Notes: generated by a model from the letters alone, not told the origin. DNA of 64,000 nucleotides from Catalimonadaceae bacterium JC749 (GCA_021730635.1 JAJNNC010000018.1:1-64000); one strand, 5' to 3'; shown: positions 10,001-18,465, counted from the stretch's first letter. Translations and numbers: made by a program.

Positions 10001-10467
10001 GTGCTCTTGACCAGCACATTCACTCCGGGCAGTCCTTCGTTATTTTCATCCGTGACTTTGCCTACTACCTCAACTTCCCGGGGTGCCGATTTGTCAATAT
10101 TATTTGACGAAGCTTGCTTTCTGAGCACAACGGTGTTATCATAAATTTCATAGGTGAATCCGTACGGAACCAGAATTTCATCCAAGATCTGCTCAATACT
10201 GACCTTGTCGACTTTAATATCCACTTTAGGAAGATCTTGGATGAGATCGGAACGGTAAAGAAAATTGAACTTACTTTGTGTTTTGATTTCATTCAGTATC
10301 TGTTCCACAGTGGCTTGCTGTAAGTTTAAGGCCAGTTGAGTATTCTGAGAATACACACTAGCTGAAACCTCCATCAGCACAATGCACATGAGCGTTACAG
10401 TGAGTTTCATTACGACGAGTAGTTTTGCTCCCTTATGCAAGGGTAGGTTGGTATGACTTTTTTTCAT
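7072..10467 (-). CDS. SusC/RagA-like TonB-dependent transporter with STN signalling domain
   Basis: Outer-membrane TonB-dependent importer of about 1131 residues from the ATG at 10467 (MKKSHTNLP; another ATG lies at 10494). Order of parts: signal, secretin/TonB N-terminal STN domain (about 40-100, LNLQQATVEQILNEIK and VSIEQILDEILVPYGF), carboxypeptidase-regulatory-like domain (about 130-205, EGLPGVNVLVKSTTIGTVTD), TonB box area EVVVIGYGT, plug with the SusC-type YVIDGFPID, and a long beta barrel. The STN domain is the part that contacts an anti-sigma factor, and the FecR and ECF sigma genes lie directly upstream in the same direction, so this transporter should report ligand to them. Confidence 0.96.
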   Translation of the reverse strand: MKKSHTNLPLHKGAKLLVVMKLTVTLMCIVLMEVSASVYSQNTQLALNLQQATVEQILNEIKTQSKFNFLYRSDLIQDLPKVDIKVDKVSIEQILDEILVPYGFTYEIYDNTVVLRKQASSNNIDKSAPREVEVVGKVTDENNEGLPGVNVLVKSTTIGTVTDIEGNYRLSVPDEGGILVFSSIGYITQEIPIGGRTTVDIQLSEDVQSLSEVVVIGYGTVEKSDLTGAVSSLKSEDLNPGANASVDQMMLGRAAGVNISQSSSEPGGGLSIRIRGASSINASNEPLYVIDGFPIDNSANLSSSEGGASQVAENQSPRNPLNSLNPNDIESIEILKDASATAIYGSRGANGVILVTTKKGKTDRLALSYNTYFGTQHVAKKMDILSTDQYIDVINELSLAQGNGPVFSDADIAAIGAGTNWQEQVYRTAPITDHNLSLSGGHENTTVFASLNYFSQDGVVKNSGIKKYIGRVNLDSKLGEKVSVGLNLNTSLVSDNNGIDGINTNENAGPIYASLLYDPTEPIYNADGSFARSSNLTVNNPVSLIDGVSSENKTNRTIGNFFVSYDILEGLNAKLNVGADRQTSRRDIYNSRKTIRGVAAGGIANISELERSNYLVEYTMNYNKTINENHVLNILGGITYQTFNSRLFSANISGFPTDDLGTDNLGLGNTNTDVLSSAHEENTLLSYLGRVNYNLYDKFLLTGSIRADGSSRFGQNNKYGYFPSFAVGWKLSEEDFIPETFEQLKLRASWGQTGNQEIGNYESQLTFSTGPDVIFNNTIQNSAEPQRIANPDLKWETTEQFNVGIDASILDGRISGTFDYFAKNTKDLLFNLPLPRSSGYQSILTNVGEVENKGVEILISSTNISTTDFRWSTTANFAAIRNKVLDLGRVEEIVTGNIQSVGNTVIIKEGEALASYYGYEVTGLFQEGDDIEGSAQPNAQPGFPIFADLNNDGAITPADQTILGDPFPDFTFGLQNSVSYKNWQLDLFFQGQQGSELLNINVIESLYPANFRRNRLAEQMLDRWTPQNTDTQWPSGVNPNAYGGSKVNSLVLQDASYVRLKNVQLSYTVPVDNISFLSSLRVYATGQNLFTLTDYIGFDPEANSFGRSNVRVDYSSYPLARTFLIGLNARF

Positions 10468-10517
10468 ACATTTGAAATTGATTAAGTAAAACATTTGGTA
10501 AAAACTGAGTGTCTTTG

Positions 10518-10540
10518 GGGGAATGCTGCCAACATTCCCC
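10518..10540 (-). terminator. Perfect 8-bp hairpin between fecR and susC
   Basis: GGGGAATG and CATTCCCC form a perfect 8-bp stem with a 7-base loop, directly after the fecR stop and about 50 bases before the susC start. In the direction of transcription it is not followed by a T run, so it may be an mRNA-processing or attenuation hairpin that sets fecR against susC expression and not a true terminator. Confidence 0.45.
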
Positions 10541-11704
10541 TTATTTTTTAAGAGCTACGGTGATATACCTCCTTTCTATTTTAAAAGTGACTTCATTGGT
10601 TTTTTCTAATAAATTCAATACTTCTTTTAAGTCTTCATACTTTTTGATCTTGCCCGTAAATCTGAATTTTTTGGCCTCTTCGTTTACAAATTGCACTTCT
10701 ACATCATACCAGCGTGAGAGGGTTTGCATAATGGTTTCCAGCGGTTCATTCTGAAAATAGAACCATCCATCTTTCCAGGCAATATATTGTTCCACCTCGA
10801 CGGTCCTTTGGTCTATCTTACCGGTTCCTTTGACAAATACGCTTTGCTGTTCAGGTAATAATATCTCATGTACCTGGGGAGTTTTTTCCAGGAATACGCT
10901 GACCTTGCCTTCCACCAGGGTCGTGTAGATGGAAGAATCTTCCTGATAGGATGAAACATTGAAGGAGGTACCTAACACTTCCACCACCTGTTCGCCGGTA
11001 ATGACCCTGAAAGGCATCTCAGCGTTCTTGCTAACTTCAAAATAAGCTTCCCCTGTTAGTTCTACTTTCCTTTCCTCTCCGATAAAGCTGGTGGGATACC
11101 TTAAAGTAGTACCTGCATTCAACCATACTTCGGTACCGTCTGCCAGGGTCAGGAAAAACTGCCCTCCTTTGGGGATGACCAAGGTATTGTACTTTACCTC
11201 AGCAGCACTCCCTACATTTTCCTCGTATTTTAAGGAAGTCCCCTGGCTACTGATTTGTGTACCTCCTTCTTCCACATCCAGGTTTTTTCCCGATGACAAA
11301 TTGTAGGAAGTACCATCATCCATTAAGAGTATCGCTTTATCCGAACCTGGCGCTATCGTCTGGACAGATTGGCTAACTGTTGTAGGGGGTTCAGGATCAA
11401 ATGGCTTGAGAATCAAATAAGTTACCAGTAAAAGCAGGATACAGGCAGCGATAGAAGCAGCATAAGTGATAAATTGGTTACTTTTCTTGAGCTGTACACG
11501 CTTTGCTCTTCCAATCACTTTTTGAAAGGCTGCTTGCGTATCAATGGGCGTTTTGTCAAAATCAGATCCTTGCGCATAATACTGTTGCACCTTCTCAAAA
11601 TAACGCTGATGCTCCTCACTCTCCTTCAACCAACGTTGCAGGGCTGCCTCCTCCTCATCGGTTAAAGTTTCATGGATCTTTTTCCAGATAATTATAAAAT
11701 CCAT
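10541..11704 (-). CDS. FecR-family anti-sigma factor
   Basis: Inner-membrane anti-sigma factor that partners an ECF sigma factor and an STN-type transporter. The ATG at 11704 (MDFIIIWKK) is preferred; the longer frame uses GTG. Visible parts are a cytoplasmic N-terminal sigma-binding helix region (about 1-45, LTDEEEAALQRWL), one transmembrane helix around residues 79-103, the periplasmic FecR beta region (about 110-290, with GTSFNVSSY), and a C-terminal DUF4974/STN-like domain (about 310-387, LETIMQTLSRWYDVEVQF). It lies between the sigma gene and susC, the classical trans-envelope arrangement of Bacteroidota. Confidence 0.94.
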   Translation of the reverse strand: MDFIIIWKKIHETLTDEEEAALQRWLKESEEHQRYFEKVQQYYAQGSDFDKTPIDTQAAFQKVIGRAKRVQLKKSNQFITYAASIAACILLLLVTYLILKPFDPEPPTTVSQSVQTIAPGSDKAILLMDDGTSYNLSSGKNLDVEEGGTQISSQGTSLKYEENVGSAAEVKYNTLVIPKGGQFFLTLADGTEVWLNAGTTLRYPTSFIGEERKVELTGEAYFEVSKNAEMPFRVITGEQVVEVLGTSFNVSSYQEDSSIYTTLVEGKVSVFLEKTPQVHEILLPEQQSVFVKGTGKIDQRTVEVEQYIAWKDGWFYFQNEPLETIMQTLSRWYDVEVQFVNEEAKKFRFTGKIKKYEDLKEVLNLLEKTNEVTFKIERRYITVALKK

Positions 11705-11791
11705 AATTTGAGTGCTTTTTTTCACCTATTTTTGACTTTGTTATAAAGACAATCGATATTCAAAAACGGGTGACAAAAATTTTATTTATTT

Positions 11792-12382
11792 TTATAAAAA
11801 AAATTTGACGTGCATGGAATGGAGAAGCAAAGCCCTGAGTTTCTCTTTTGCCCGGAGCAGTTGGGTCTTGACTGTGTTTTCAGAAACTTCTAATTGTGCG
11901 GCTATCTCCTTGACAGTTTGTTCCTCCAGGTATTTTAGCTTAAAGATTTCTGCCATTTTAGGCGGAAGTTTTGCTAAAGCGGCTTCAATTTGCTTGCTCA
12001 GGTCGGTATCTGTCCAATCAAAATGAGTTTCATTTAACGTGGCTTCTACATAGAGAAAGTGGTGTTGATCCTGAATTTTCAGGCCTTTCAGATAATTGAG
12101 GCATCTGTTTTTTACTGAAAAGTAGAGGTAGGCTTTGATTGAACTGGTAATATTTACATTTTCTGCATGTTCCCAAATATAGATAAAAAGATTCTGCACA
12201 ATATCTTCGCTTACCTTACGATCAAAAACATAACCTTCCGCAAATCTTGTCAAAAGAGGGTAATAGTCGTGAAACAAGGCCTCAAATACCTCTTTGTTAT
12301 GTTTCTGTATTTCTTTGATCAGCAGTTTGTCCTCAATTCTCACTCTTTTAGTAGTTATCTTTTCAATGCATAGCAGGCTCAA
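11792..12382 (-). CDS. ECF-type RNA polymerase sigma-70 factor
   Basis: Extracytoplasmic-function sigma factor of up to 196 residues. Sigma region 2 is seen at about 30-75 (FHDYYPLLTRFAEGYV, DIVQNLFIYIWEHAEN) and region 4 at about 130-185 (LPPKMAEIFKLKYLEE, VKEIAAQLEVSENTVKTQL). No ATG is available near the N terminus: the frame opens with TTG at 12382, and a GTG at about 12343 (VRIEDKLL) is an alternative. It is the first gene of the sulfated-glycan operon and is presumably held by the FecR protein downstream until the STN-bearing SusC binds ligand. Confidence 0.93.
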   Translation of the reverse strand: MSLLCIEKITTKRVRIEDKLLIKEIQKHNKEVFEALFHDYYPLLTRFAEGYVFDRKVSEDIVQNLFIYIWEHAENVNITSSIKAYLYFSVKNRCLNYLKGLKIQDQHHFLYVEATLNETHFDWTDTDLSKQIEAALAKLPPKMAEIFKLKYLEEQTVKEIAAQLEVSENTVKTQLLRAKEKLRALLLHSMHVKFFL

Positions 12383-12852
12383 TAGTGTGAAAAAGATTTA
12401 GTGACTCTCCTGCCCTAATACCGTTTCTGAATGATAGCCGCTTTATGTTCCTGTAAGTCTGATTCAACATAGATGGTAAACATGTTGATCTTCTCTACAT
12501 CACACTGGCTTTTGGCCTCAGCCAAAGAAAAAACCTTCCTTCAGCAAGAAGTTTATCAAATATATTTTTTTTTTGCTACACTTACTAGAATCAAAATGCC
12601 ATGATCCTGGCGGAAGAATGACTACTTTATCCTGTCATGAAGTGATTGATAATTTTTGCGACAGGAAAGAGAAAGGCTGCTGAAATTGTGAAATATTGAC
12701 AAACTACAAAAATTAGATATCTGTCCTCTTACACGCCACGTACGACCGGATACTTCTCTAACAAATTGAATCCCATGACCTCACATTTTCTGTATACAGC
12801 CATGGATCAAGCCTGTAGAAAACTGTAAATTGCTTCGATAAATCAGCACGGT
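12383..12852. other. Divergent intergenic region with a short coding-like remnant
   Basis: This 470-bp gap separates the sigma factor (minus) from the LamG-sulfatase (plus) and must hold both promoters; I could not place a convincing promoter. On the minus strand around 12425-12545 one frame reads VFSLAEAKSQCDVEKI then NMFTIYVESDLQEHK up to a stop, with no start codon and an upstream stop. It has protein-like composition and may be the 3' end of a lost gene, but this is weak. Confidence 0.3.
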
Positions 12853-14895
12853 ATGATCCATTTACCTTTTTCCATACATAGTTTTTTGAGACTTGTAGGC
12901 TTTGCGCTCATCGCTATGTTTTTCCTCCCTTCGTGTTTTGCGTCTGATACCATTACGCAAAGACCCAACATCATTTTCATCATGTCGGATGACCATACCT
13001 CGCAGGCTATCAGTGCTTATGGAGGCAGGCTGGCTCAGGTCTGTCCTACCCCCAATATTGACCGGCTTGCCAAAGAAGGCATGCTTTTCAAAAACTGTTT
13101 TGTGACCAACGCCATCTGTACGCCCAGCCGGGCAGCCATCCTGACCGGAAAATATGCTCATAAGAACGGGGTGTATAAGTTCACCGCCCTGGACCAGCGT
13201 CAGCCGACGCTTCCCAAACTCCTGCAACAAGCCGGTTACCAGACAGCCCTCATTGGTAAATATCATCTGCACTCCAATCCGGCAGGACTGGATTACTTTT
13301 CTATCCTACCCGGACAGGGAGAGTACCACGACCCGGAATTTATCAGGATAGGGGATGAACATCCCAGTGGCTGGGTAGCGCAAGGCAAGAGGACTGTCTT
13401 TCAGGGTCATTCTTCTGATGTGATTGCAGACCAGACGCTGGATTACCTCAAGTCTGAGAGGTACAAGGAGGAGCCCTACATGCTTTTCTGCCATTTTAAA
13501 GCTCCCCATGACCCCTGGCAGTATGCTACCCGTTACCAGGACTTTCTGTCGGATACAGACATTCCCGAACCCGATAATCTTTTGGATGACTACAAAGGAC
13601 GTAGTGATGCTTTACAACTCACTTCTCAGCACCTGGAAGACATTGCCGTTAACTGGAGTGACCCTGAACAGTTAGAAAAAGAAACCCAACACCTGCAGGG
13701 AAAAGCTAAGATCAGGAAACTCTATCAGACCTATATGAAAAGCTACCTGCGCTGTGTCAAGGGTGTGGATGACAATGTAGGACGCATCCTGGATTATCTG
13801 GATGAGGCAGGACTGGCCGAAAATACCATTGTCATGTATACGGGTGACCAGGGCTTTTTTCTGGGTGAACATGGCCTCTATGACAAACGCTTTATGTATG
13901 AAGAGTCGCTACGAATGCCTTTATTGATCCGCTGGCCAGCCAACATCAAGCCTGGATCTGTCAGCGAGGGCATGGTCTTGAATGTTGACTTTGCCCCCAC
14001 CATCCTGGAAGCTGCCGGTAGCCAAGCGCATCCTCAGATGCAGGGCCGCAGCTTTCTGCCGCTGCTAGAGGGTAAGCAGCCTGCTGACTGGCGGCAGTCT
14101 ATGTATTATCGCTATTACTTCTCCCACTTTGAAACCGAACCGCATTATGGGGTCAGGACTTACCAGCATAAGCTCATTTATTTTGACAGAATTCAGCAAT
14201 GGGAATTGTATGACCTGGAAAAAGACCCGCAGGAGATGCTTAACGTTTATGAGGAGGAGGCATATGCCCCTGTGGTCACTGCGTTGAAAAAGGAAATCAA
14301 GCGGCTTCAGGCCGTTTTAGACGATCGTCCCGATGATACAGGGGATCACCCCGACCTAGGAGAACTGGCCCCTGCGCCGCTGTATGTTTCTAAGAATGTG
14401 CAATTGGGAAAAGGGAATGTCACCTTACTGATACGCTTTCGTACAGGCGTTGGCGGCACCCTTTTTTCTGTATGTAACTTGGAGGCCGATGTCTACCAGG
14501 ATGCTTTCTCCCGGCAGGGCATCAAAACCTTATTCATCCATGAAGGCCAACTTGTTTACAACGATGGTGAGGAAAGTGACCCTATTGCTGACAGGGTGGC
14601 AGACGGCCAATGGCATACCCTCGGCTTGGTGTGGCAAGACAGACAACCCTATGTCTATCTGGATGGTCAGCCCCTTGAAAAAAACCTGCCAAAAATAAGC
14701 CAGGATGAAGTCAGCTATACTTTTAACATTGGCGCAGGACTGGATGAAAGCGGTTTCATGGGGTACAACTTCCAGGGAAATATTTCTCATGTGCTGTATT
14801 ATGATACCCCTCTAACTCAGGAAGTAATCAAGGCCTTTGCACAAGGGAAAATGCCCCAGGCAAAGGCAAGCCTGCAGTGGGACAATGAAAAATAA
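12853..14895 (+). CDS. Secreted sulfatase fused to a C-terminal LamG-like domain
   Basis: A 680-residue family S1 sulfatase with an extra module. Signal peptide about 1-30 (FFLPSCFAS); Asp pair at 46-47 (MSDDHTS); formylglycine site C-T-P-S-R at 89-93; GKYHLHS in place of GKWH; YTGDQGFFLGEHG, where Asp-Gln replaces the Asp-Asn seen in its neighbours, as in the iduronate-sulfatase-like branch. From about residue 505 to 665 the sequence changes to a jelly-roll concanavalin-like/LamG pattern (VTLLIRFRTGVGG, DGQWHTLGLVWQDRQPYVYLDG, GNISHVLYYDTPLT). Such domains bind carbohydrate, so the fusion may hold the enzyme on its glycan. It is divergent from the ECF operon and monocistronic. Confidence 0.93.
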   Translation: MIHLPFSIHSFLRLVGFALIAMFFLPSCFASDTITQRPNIIFIMSDDHTSQAISAYGGRLAQVCPTPNIDRLAKEGMLFKNCFVTNAICTPSRAAILTGKYAHKNGVYKFTALDQRQPTLPKLLQQAGYQTALIGKYHLHSNPAGLDYFSILPGQGEYHDPEFIRIGDEHPSGWVAQGKRTVFQGHSSDVIADQTLDYLKSERYKEEPYMLFCHFKAPHDPWQYATRYQDFLSDTDIPEPDNLLDDYKGRSDALQLTSQHLEDIAVNWSDPEQLEKETQHLQGKAKIRKLYQTYMKSYLRCVKGVDDNVGRILDYLDEAGLAENTIVMYTGDQGFFLGEHGLYDKRFMYEESLRMPLLIRWPANIKPGSVSEGMVLNVDFAPTILEAAGSQAHPQMQGRSFLPLLEGKQPADWRQSMYYRYYFSHFETEPHYGVRTYQHKLIYFDRIQQWELYDLEKDPQEMLNVYEEEAYAPVVTALKKEIKRLQAVLDDRPDDTGDHPDLGELAPAPLYVSKNVQLGKGNVTLLIRFRTGVGGTLFSVCNLEADVYQDAFSRQGIKTLFIHEGQLVYNDGEESDPIADRVADGQWHTLGLVWQDRQPYVYLDGQPLEKNLPKISQDEVSYTFNIGAGLDESGFMGYNFQGNISHVLYYDTPLTQEVIKAFAQGKMPQAKASLQWDNEK

Positions 14896-14924
14896 TACAG
14901 CTTGTACAACCGATTCCTTTTTAG

Positions 14925-14961
14925 CCAGAAAGGGATAGTATTTTTTCTTTGCGCTGCTTTG
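14925..14961. repeat. 37-bp direct repeat, copy 1
   Basis: A 37-base element beginning CCAGAAAGGGATAGTA, running through a T6 tract and ending GCGCTGCTTTG. It recurs in the same orientation at 16263-16299 with a single A/G difference. The flanks of the two copies are unrelated. The pair brackets the nitroreductase gene. Confidence 0.8.
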
Positions 14962-15178
14962 AGTATATAGGTAGGTTTCTCCCTCTGACAGAGAAAATCC
15001 AACAGGATTTTTAATAACCGAGCGTTTCAAAAGATGGGAGTGTCCTTTTCTAAGAAAGATAATTTTGATATTTATCTACCCAACTGGTTAGCCAGGCATA
15101 ACAAATTAATTTTTACCACTCTCTTTAGGATGGGTTTGCTGTTGATACTCTACCAGAGCTTCTGATAAGATACAGCAT

Positions 15179-16150
15179 TTATATCATTACTTCCTCTAAG
15201 GATCTTCTGGAGGTTGACTTTTCTTTCGTGGTCGGATAGCCTATTCCGAACATGTGTTGCGGATACATACCCGGATCTGGTAAGATAGAAGCTAATACCA
15301 CTTTGAGTTCTGGTATTTCTAAAGGCTGGCTGATAGGCTGAACACCCATCCCGAGCTTTGTACAGCCCAGACACAATCGTTCGAAAACTTGCCCTACTTT
15401 CACCTGACTTTCGTAATTGTTCTGCTGGGTATACAATATACCTATCAAGGGAGCATTAACCACTAGATTAGCGTCTTTTTTAGCCTGGCTCTTTCCTACA
15501 TTAAAATGCGTCACTACCCACTGCCCCATTTTAGCCATGAGCCAGGGTGTGCCAAAAGCAGATTGCCCAATCCAGTAACCCAGTTCTTCCCGGTAAGCAG
15601 GATTGGCAAATTGTTGAATATCGGCCTGCGTTACCAGTTCCTCTATCTCCTGCCTCCTGGAGATTTCATCTGTCAAAAACAAAGATACTTCATTCAGATA
15701 AGCCCACGGCTGTAATTGCTGTTGGACAGAAGCAGGTATGGCCTGGGTCTGAAAAGTATGATAATAGGTATGGCGGTTGATCACATAAGAGAAAAGATCC
15801 AAACTTTCCTGATCGTGTAAGTCTGGCACTTTTACCAATTCTACTGTGGCTACCCATTCTACTGAAGCAGGATCAGGGAAATAAGTGATACTACCTTGAT
15901 AACGAAAAGTTCTGGCTGCCAGCCATAAATTTTCCAGGGCACAGCCTACACTGATAAATAGTTCCCTACGGGCCGGATCCGCTATTGTCAGCCAACGAGA
16001 GAAGTCTGCAAATACATGAATTTTGTTTCCCTCAATCCTGAATTTCCAGGGCTGGGTATTATGGCTGGAAGGGGCCATGACAGCATATCGCAGCAGGAAG
16101 CGAATTTGTTCTTCATTGATAGCCTCTGCTGTTTGTTTCTTCGCCTTCAT
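15179..16150 (-). CDS. Nitroreductase-family (Acg-like) FMN oxidoreductase
   Basis: About 323 residues from the ATG at 16150; the longer frame starts with TTG. The N-terminal motif AVMAPSSHNTQPWKF is the nitroreductase FMN-binding signature, and the length and IHVFADFSRWLTIADP region resemble the Acg-type double-domain branch. The later AFGTPWLMAKMGQWV and ERLCLGCTKLGMGVQPISQ segments fit the second half of the fold. It probably reduces nitro or quinone compounds with NAD(P)H, but the physiological substrate is unknown. No operon partner; it is enclosed by the 37-bp direct repeats and has no evident link to glycan use. Confidence 0.85.
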   Translation of the reverse strand: MKAKKQTAEAINEEQIRFLLRYAVMAPSSHNTQPWKFRIEGNKIHVFADFSRWLTIADPARRELFISVGCALENLWLAARTFRYQGSITYFPDPASVEWVATVELVKVPDLHDQESLDLFSYVINRHTYYHTFQTQAIPASVQQQLQPWAYLNEVSLFLTDEISRRQEIEELVTQADIQQFANPAYREELGYWIGQSAFGTPWLMAKMGQWVVTHFNVGKSQAKKDANLVVNAPLIGILYTQQNNYESQVKVGQVFERLCLGCTKLGMGVQPISQPLEIPELKVVLASILPDPGMYPQHMFGIGYPTTKEKSTSRRSLEEVMI

Positions 16151-16262
16151 AGGGGTTGAGGTGTCCTCCTTGATAGAAAGTTGTACACAAATCGACAAAG
16201 TGTTAATTTGACCTATATTTTTTTTATGGTCAATGATCTATATCATCATTCACCCTGACTAA

Positions 16263-16299
16263 CCAGAAGGGGATAGTATTTTTTCTTTGCGCTGCTTTG
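16263..16299. repeat. 37-bp direct repeat, copy 2
   Basis: Second copy of the 37-base element found at 14925-14961, same orientation, 36 of 37 bases identical. It lies just upstream of the nitroreductase gene, 43 bp from the stop of the beta-helix gene. Confidence 0.8.
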
Positions 16300-16341
16300 G
16301 GGTGTAAAGGAATCACGAAAGGAAATACCCTGCCTTACCTG

Positions 16342-17994
16342 TTAATCAGTGTCTACCTTCACCTCCCTGAACATGAAGGGATTGTCGCTGAGCCGCAAGG
16401 CCTTGCCACTGGCAGTGGTCACCTTCCTGAGAATGACTTCCCTGGTTATGACATAGGGAAACTTCTCCTGGTAGGAATCGTCGGTCATTTGTGGATTGAA
16501 ATCTGCGAAAATAGCAGGCCCCTGGTAATCCTGCGGATGATTGGAGTCGTCGATATGAAGATTTTCAATGGTGATTCGTTCCGGCATATAACAGGTATAG
16601 CCAAAATCATGCTGACCGGAATAAGATCCGCTTATCAGAGAGGCACTGGCCGGTTTGCCCCCTTCGGGTACGAAGAGGCAGTTGCGAATAACAAATGCTC
16701 CCTGCCAGGTACTGCCATAGTCGGAACGCAGGTTGATGAGGCTCCTTCCGCGGATGGTGCTGTTCTCTACGATTAAGGTTCCGCTGCCAATGGCGTTGAT
16801 GCCCATGTGTCCCAACGTCGAGTTCCGGATGGTGGCATTGGCCACCCCCTTGTGGGCATCGAAGCGGGAAAAGGTACAATGATCATACAAAAGATTCTTG
16901 CAGTAGTTAGAACCCAGGATTCCCCAATAGGTGCGGTCATCGATGTCATTGGTCTGGCTGCAGTTCACAAAAGATACATTCAGGGCACGGTTGATGGAAA
17001 GGTCATAACTGCCCATGGAAACGGGCTTTCCTGCCGAGCCAATGGTACTGTATGTTTTGTGCCCGGTCAGGACCGTGTTCTTCACCGTGACATAGGAACA
17101 GTCACTAATATTGAGGAAGCCCCCATAAGGAGCCCCCTGATCTCCTTCTCCCGTGATGCGGTGTTCCAGCCCATCAACAAGCACATTGGAGCGCCTGATA
17201 GCGATGTTTCGGCTATAATAGGTATACTTTGATTCGGCTCGATTGGCGATGGTGGTAAATTGTCCCCCGGTGATCTTGAGTGTATCCTCGTCAATGGGAA
17301 GAGCCGTGAGCGCCGTGATCTGCTCAAAGTCCCAGATGATAGGCGCATCCATATCCACATGCCCGTTTTTATCCACGACAAAGATATCTGTCTGCTCCGC
17401 TCCATTGTCCTGATTGAGTCCGAAACGGATGTAATGCTTTACGTTGGCATTGGTAACAGTAATCAGACAGCTTGCGGGTAAGGAGACTTCGATTTTCTCC
17501 TGATTCCTCTTAAGAGAAGATATACCTTCCAGTGTAAAGGGTTGCAGGCTGGAGCTGACCATGAAAACAGAGGCATTGCGATTCTGCACTTCGGTATCGT
17601 CAATGAGGAAGGCCGCCGTGCCGAAATCCGTGTCGGTCCGGATGAGGGCGGTGCGCTCCTTTCCGCCAATGTAGTAGGTAGCCCCCTCATCGGCTTTCAC
17701 CAACAGGCCATGTTGGTTAGCGAATGCATGGGTGGCAGCGATAGCGTCTATGTCATCGGTTTTGCCATCGCCCCTGGCACCGAAATCACTATAGCGGACC
17801 CAACCATTGGCTTTAAAGGTAAGCACATCCTTTGGGGATACATTTACCTGTAATTGCCCCTTTTCATTGGTGCTTACCTGGGTTTTCTTATTCAGGGATG
17901 TGATCACTACCTCTTCCAGCGGGTCTTTGGTCTGCCCCCGTGCCACAAGTACCCAGGACAATAAGCAGAACAACAGGAGCATATATTTGATCAT
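16342..17994 (-). CDS. Exported right-handed beta-helix protein (pectate-lyase-3-like)
   Basis: A 550-residue secreted protein (signal MIKYMLLLFCLLSWVLVARGQ). After an N-terminal region of about 70 residues comes VRYSDFGARGDGKTDD, the standard opening of the GH28-related/pectate-lyase-3 beta helix. Successive coils such as SDCSYVTVKN, INRALNVSFVNC and CKNLLYDHCTF then repeat Asn/Cys-ended turns. The canonical GH28 Asp-Asp and Gly-His-Gly motifs are not evident, so it may be a lyase, a binding protein or an enzyme of an unclassified family. It stands alone between an IS remnant and the nitroreductase gene. Confidence 0.8.
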   Translation of the reverse strand: MIKYMLLLFCLLSWVLVARGQTKDPLEEVVITSLNKKTQVSTNEKGQLQVNVSPKDVLTFKANGWVRYSDFGARGDGKTDDIDAIAATHAFANQHGLLVKADEGATYYIGGKERTALIRTDTDFGTAAFLIDDTEVQNRNASVFMVSSSLQPFTLEGISSLKRNQEKIEVSLPASCLITVTNANVKHYIRFGLNQDNGAEQTDIFVVDKNGHVDMDAPIIWDFEQITALTALPIDEDTLKITGGQFTTIANRAESKYTYYSRNIAIRRSNVLVDGLEHRITGEGDQGAPYGGFLNISDCSYVTVKNTVLTGHKTYSTIGSAGKPVSMGSYDLSINRALNVSFVNCSQTNDIDDRTYWGILGSNYCKNLLYDHCTFSRFDAHKGVANATIRNSTLGHMGINAIGSGTLIVENSTIRGRSLINLRSDYGSTWQGAFVIRNCLFVPEGGKPASASLISGSYSGQHDFGYTCYMPERITIENLHIDDSNHPQDYQGPAIFADFNPQMTDDSYQEKFPYVITREVILRKVTTASGKALRLSDNPFMFREVKVDTD

Positions 17995-18186
17995 GGACGT
18001 ATGTTAATGGTAATCAATCAGATTTTTTGATGGTCAGTTTAAGAAGTAAAGCGCCTTACAAACTGGCAATTTTTACGCATAAACGCAAAAAAAACATTGG
18101 ATGAGATGGCCGGCTTCCTCCAGATCCGCAAGGGATCAGAACCGACAAAGGGTCAGCCCGACAACTCTACTATAACTTTTAGATAA
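17995..18186. other. Noncoding stretch beside IS remnant
   Basis: The region upstream of the beta-helix gene is AT-rich and should hold its promoter. Toward 18186 it may carry further frame-broken transposase sequence, but no readable part was identified. Confidence 0.3.
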
Positions 18187-18465
18187 TTCAGAAAGGAGGT
18201 CATCCACGAGAAATTTAAAGGCTGTGAAGGCTGCTACCCTGGCCCGGCAGAACCTCTGTCAGGCACTTTGATTAATTGTAGGGGTATGAGTAAAGTCAAC
18301 CCTAGAGGTCCTGCTTTGGCTCAAAAAAACTTTGTCTTAGCTGCTGCTATCTATAACCTCAAAAAGTATCTCAACTTCTCCAGAATGAGAGTGCTGCCGC
18401 AAGTAAATGTGCTGGAAAAGGGGATATCAGAAAGCTTTTTCCTGGATCTACTCTGCTTGGCTTGA
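18187..18465 (+). pseudogene. IS1182-like transposase, C-terminal remnant
   Basis: An open frame with no proper start reads KFKGCEGCYPGPAEPLSG, then INCRGMSKVNPRGPALAQ, then NFVLAAAIYNLKKYLNF. This is the characteristic end of IS1182-family transposases (Cys pair, then the AAxxYNLKK helix). An in-frame TAA lies just upstream at 18184, and the N-terminal catalytic half is missing. No terminal inverted repeats were found. It marks a past insertion in the patchwork region between the beta-helix gene and the azoreductase gene. Confidence 0.65.
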
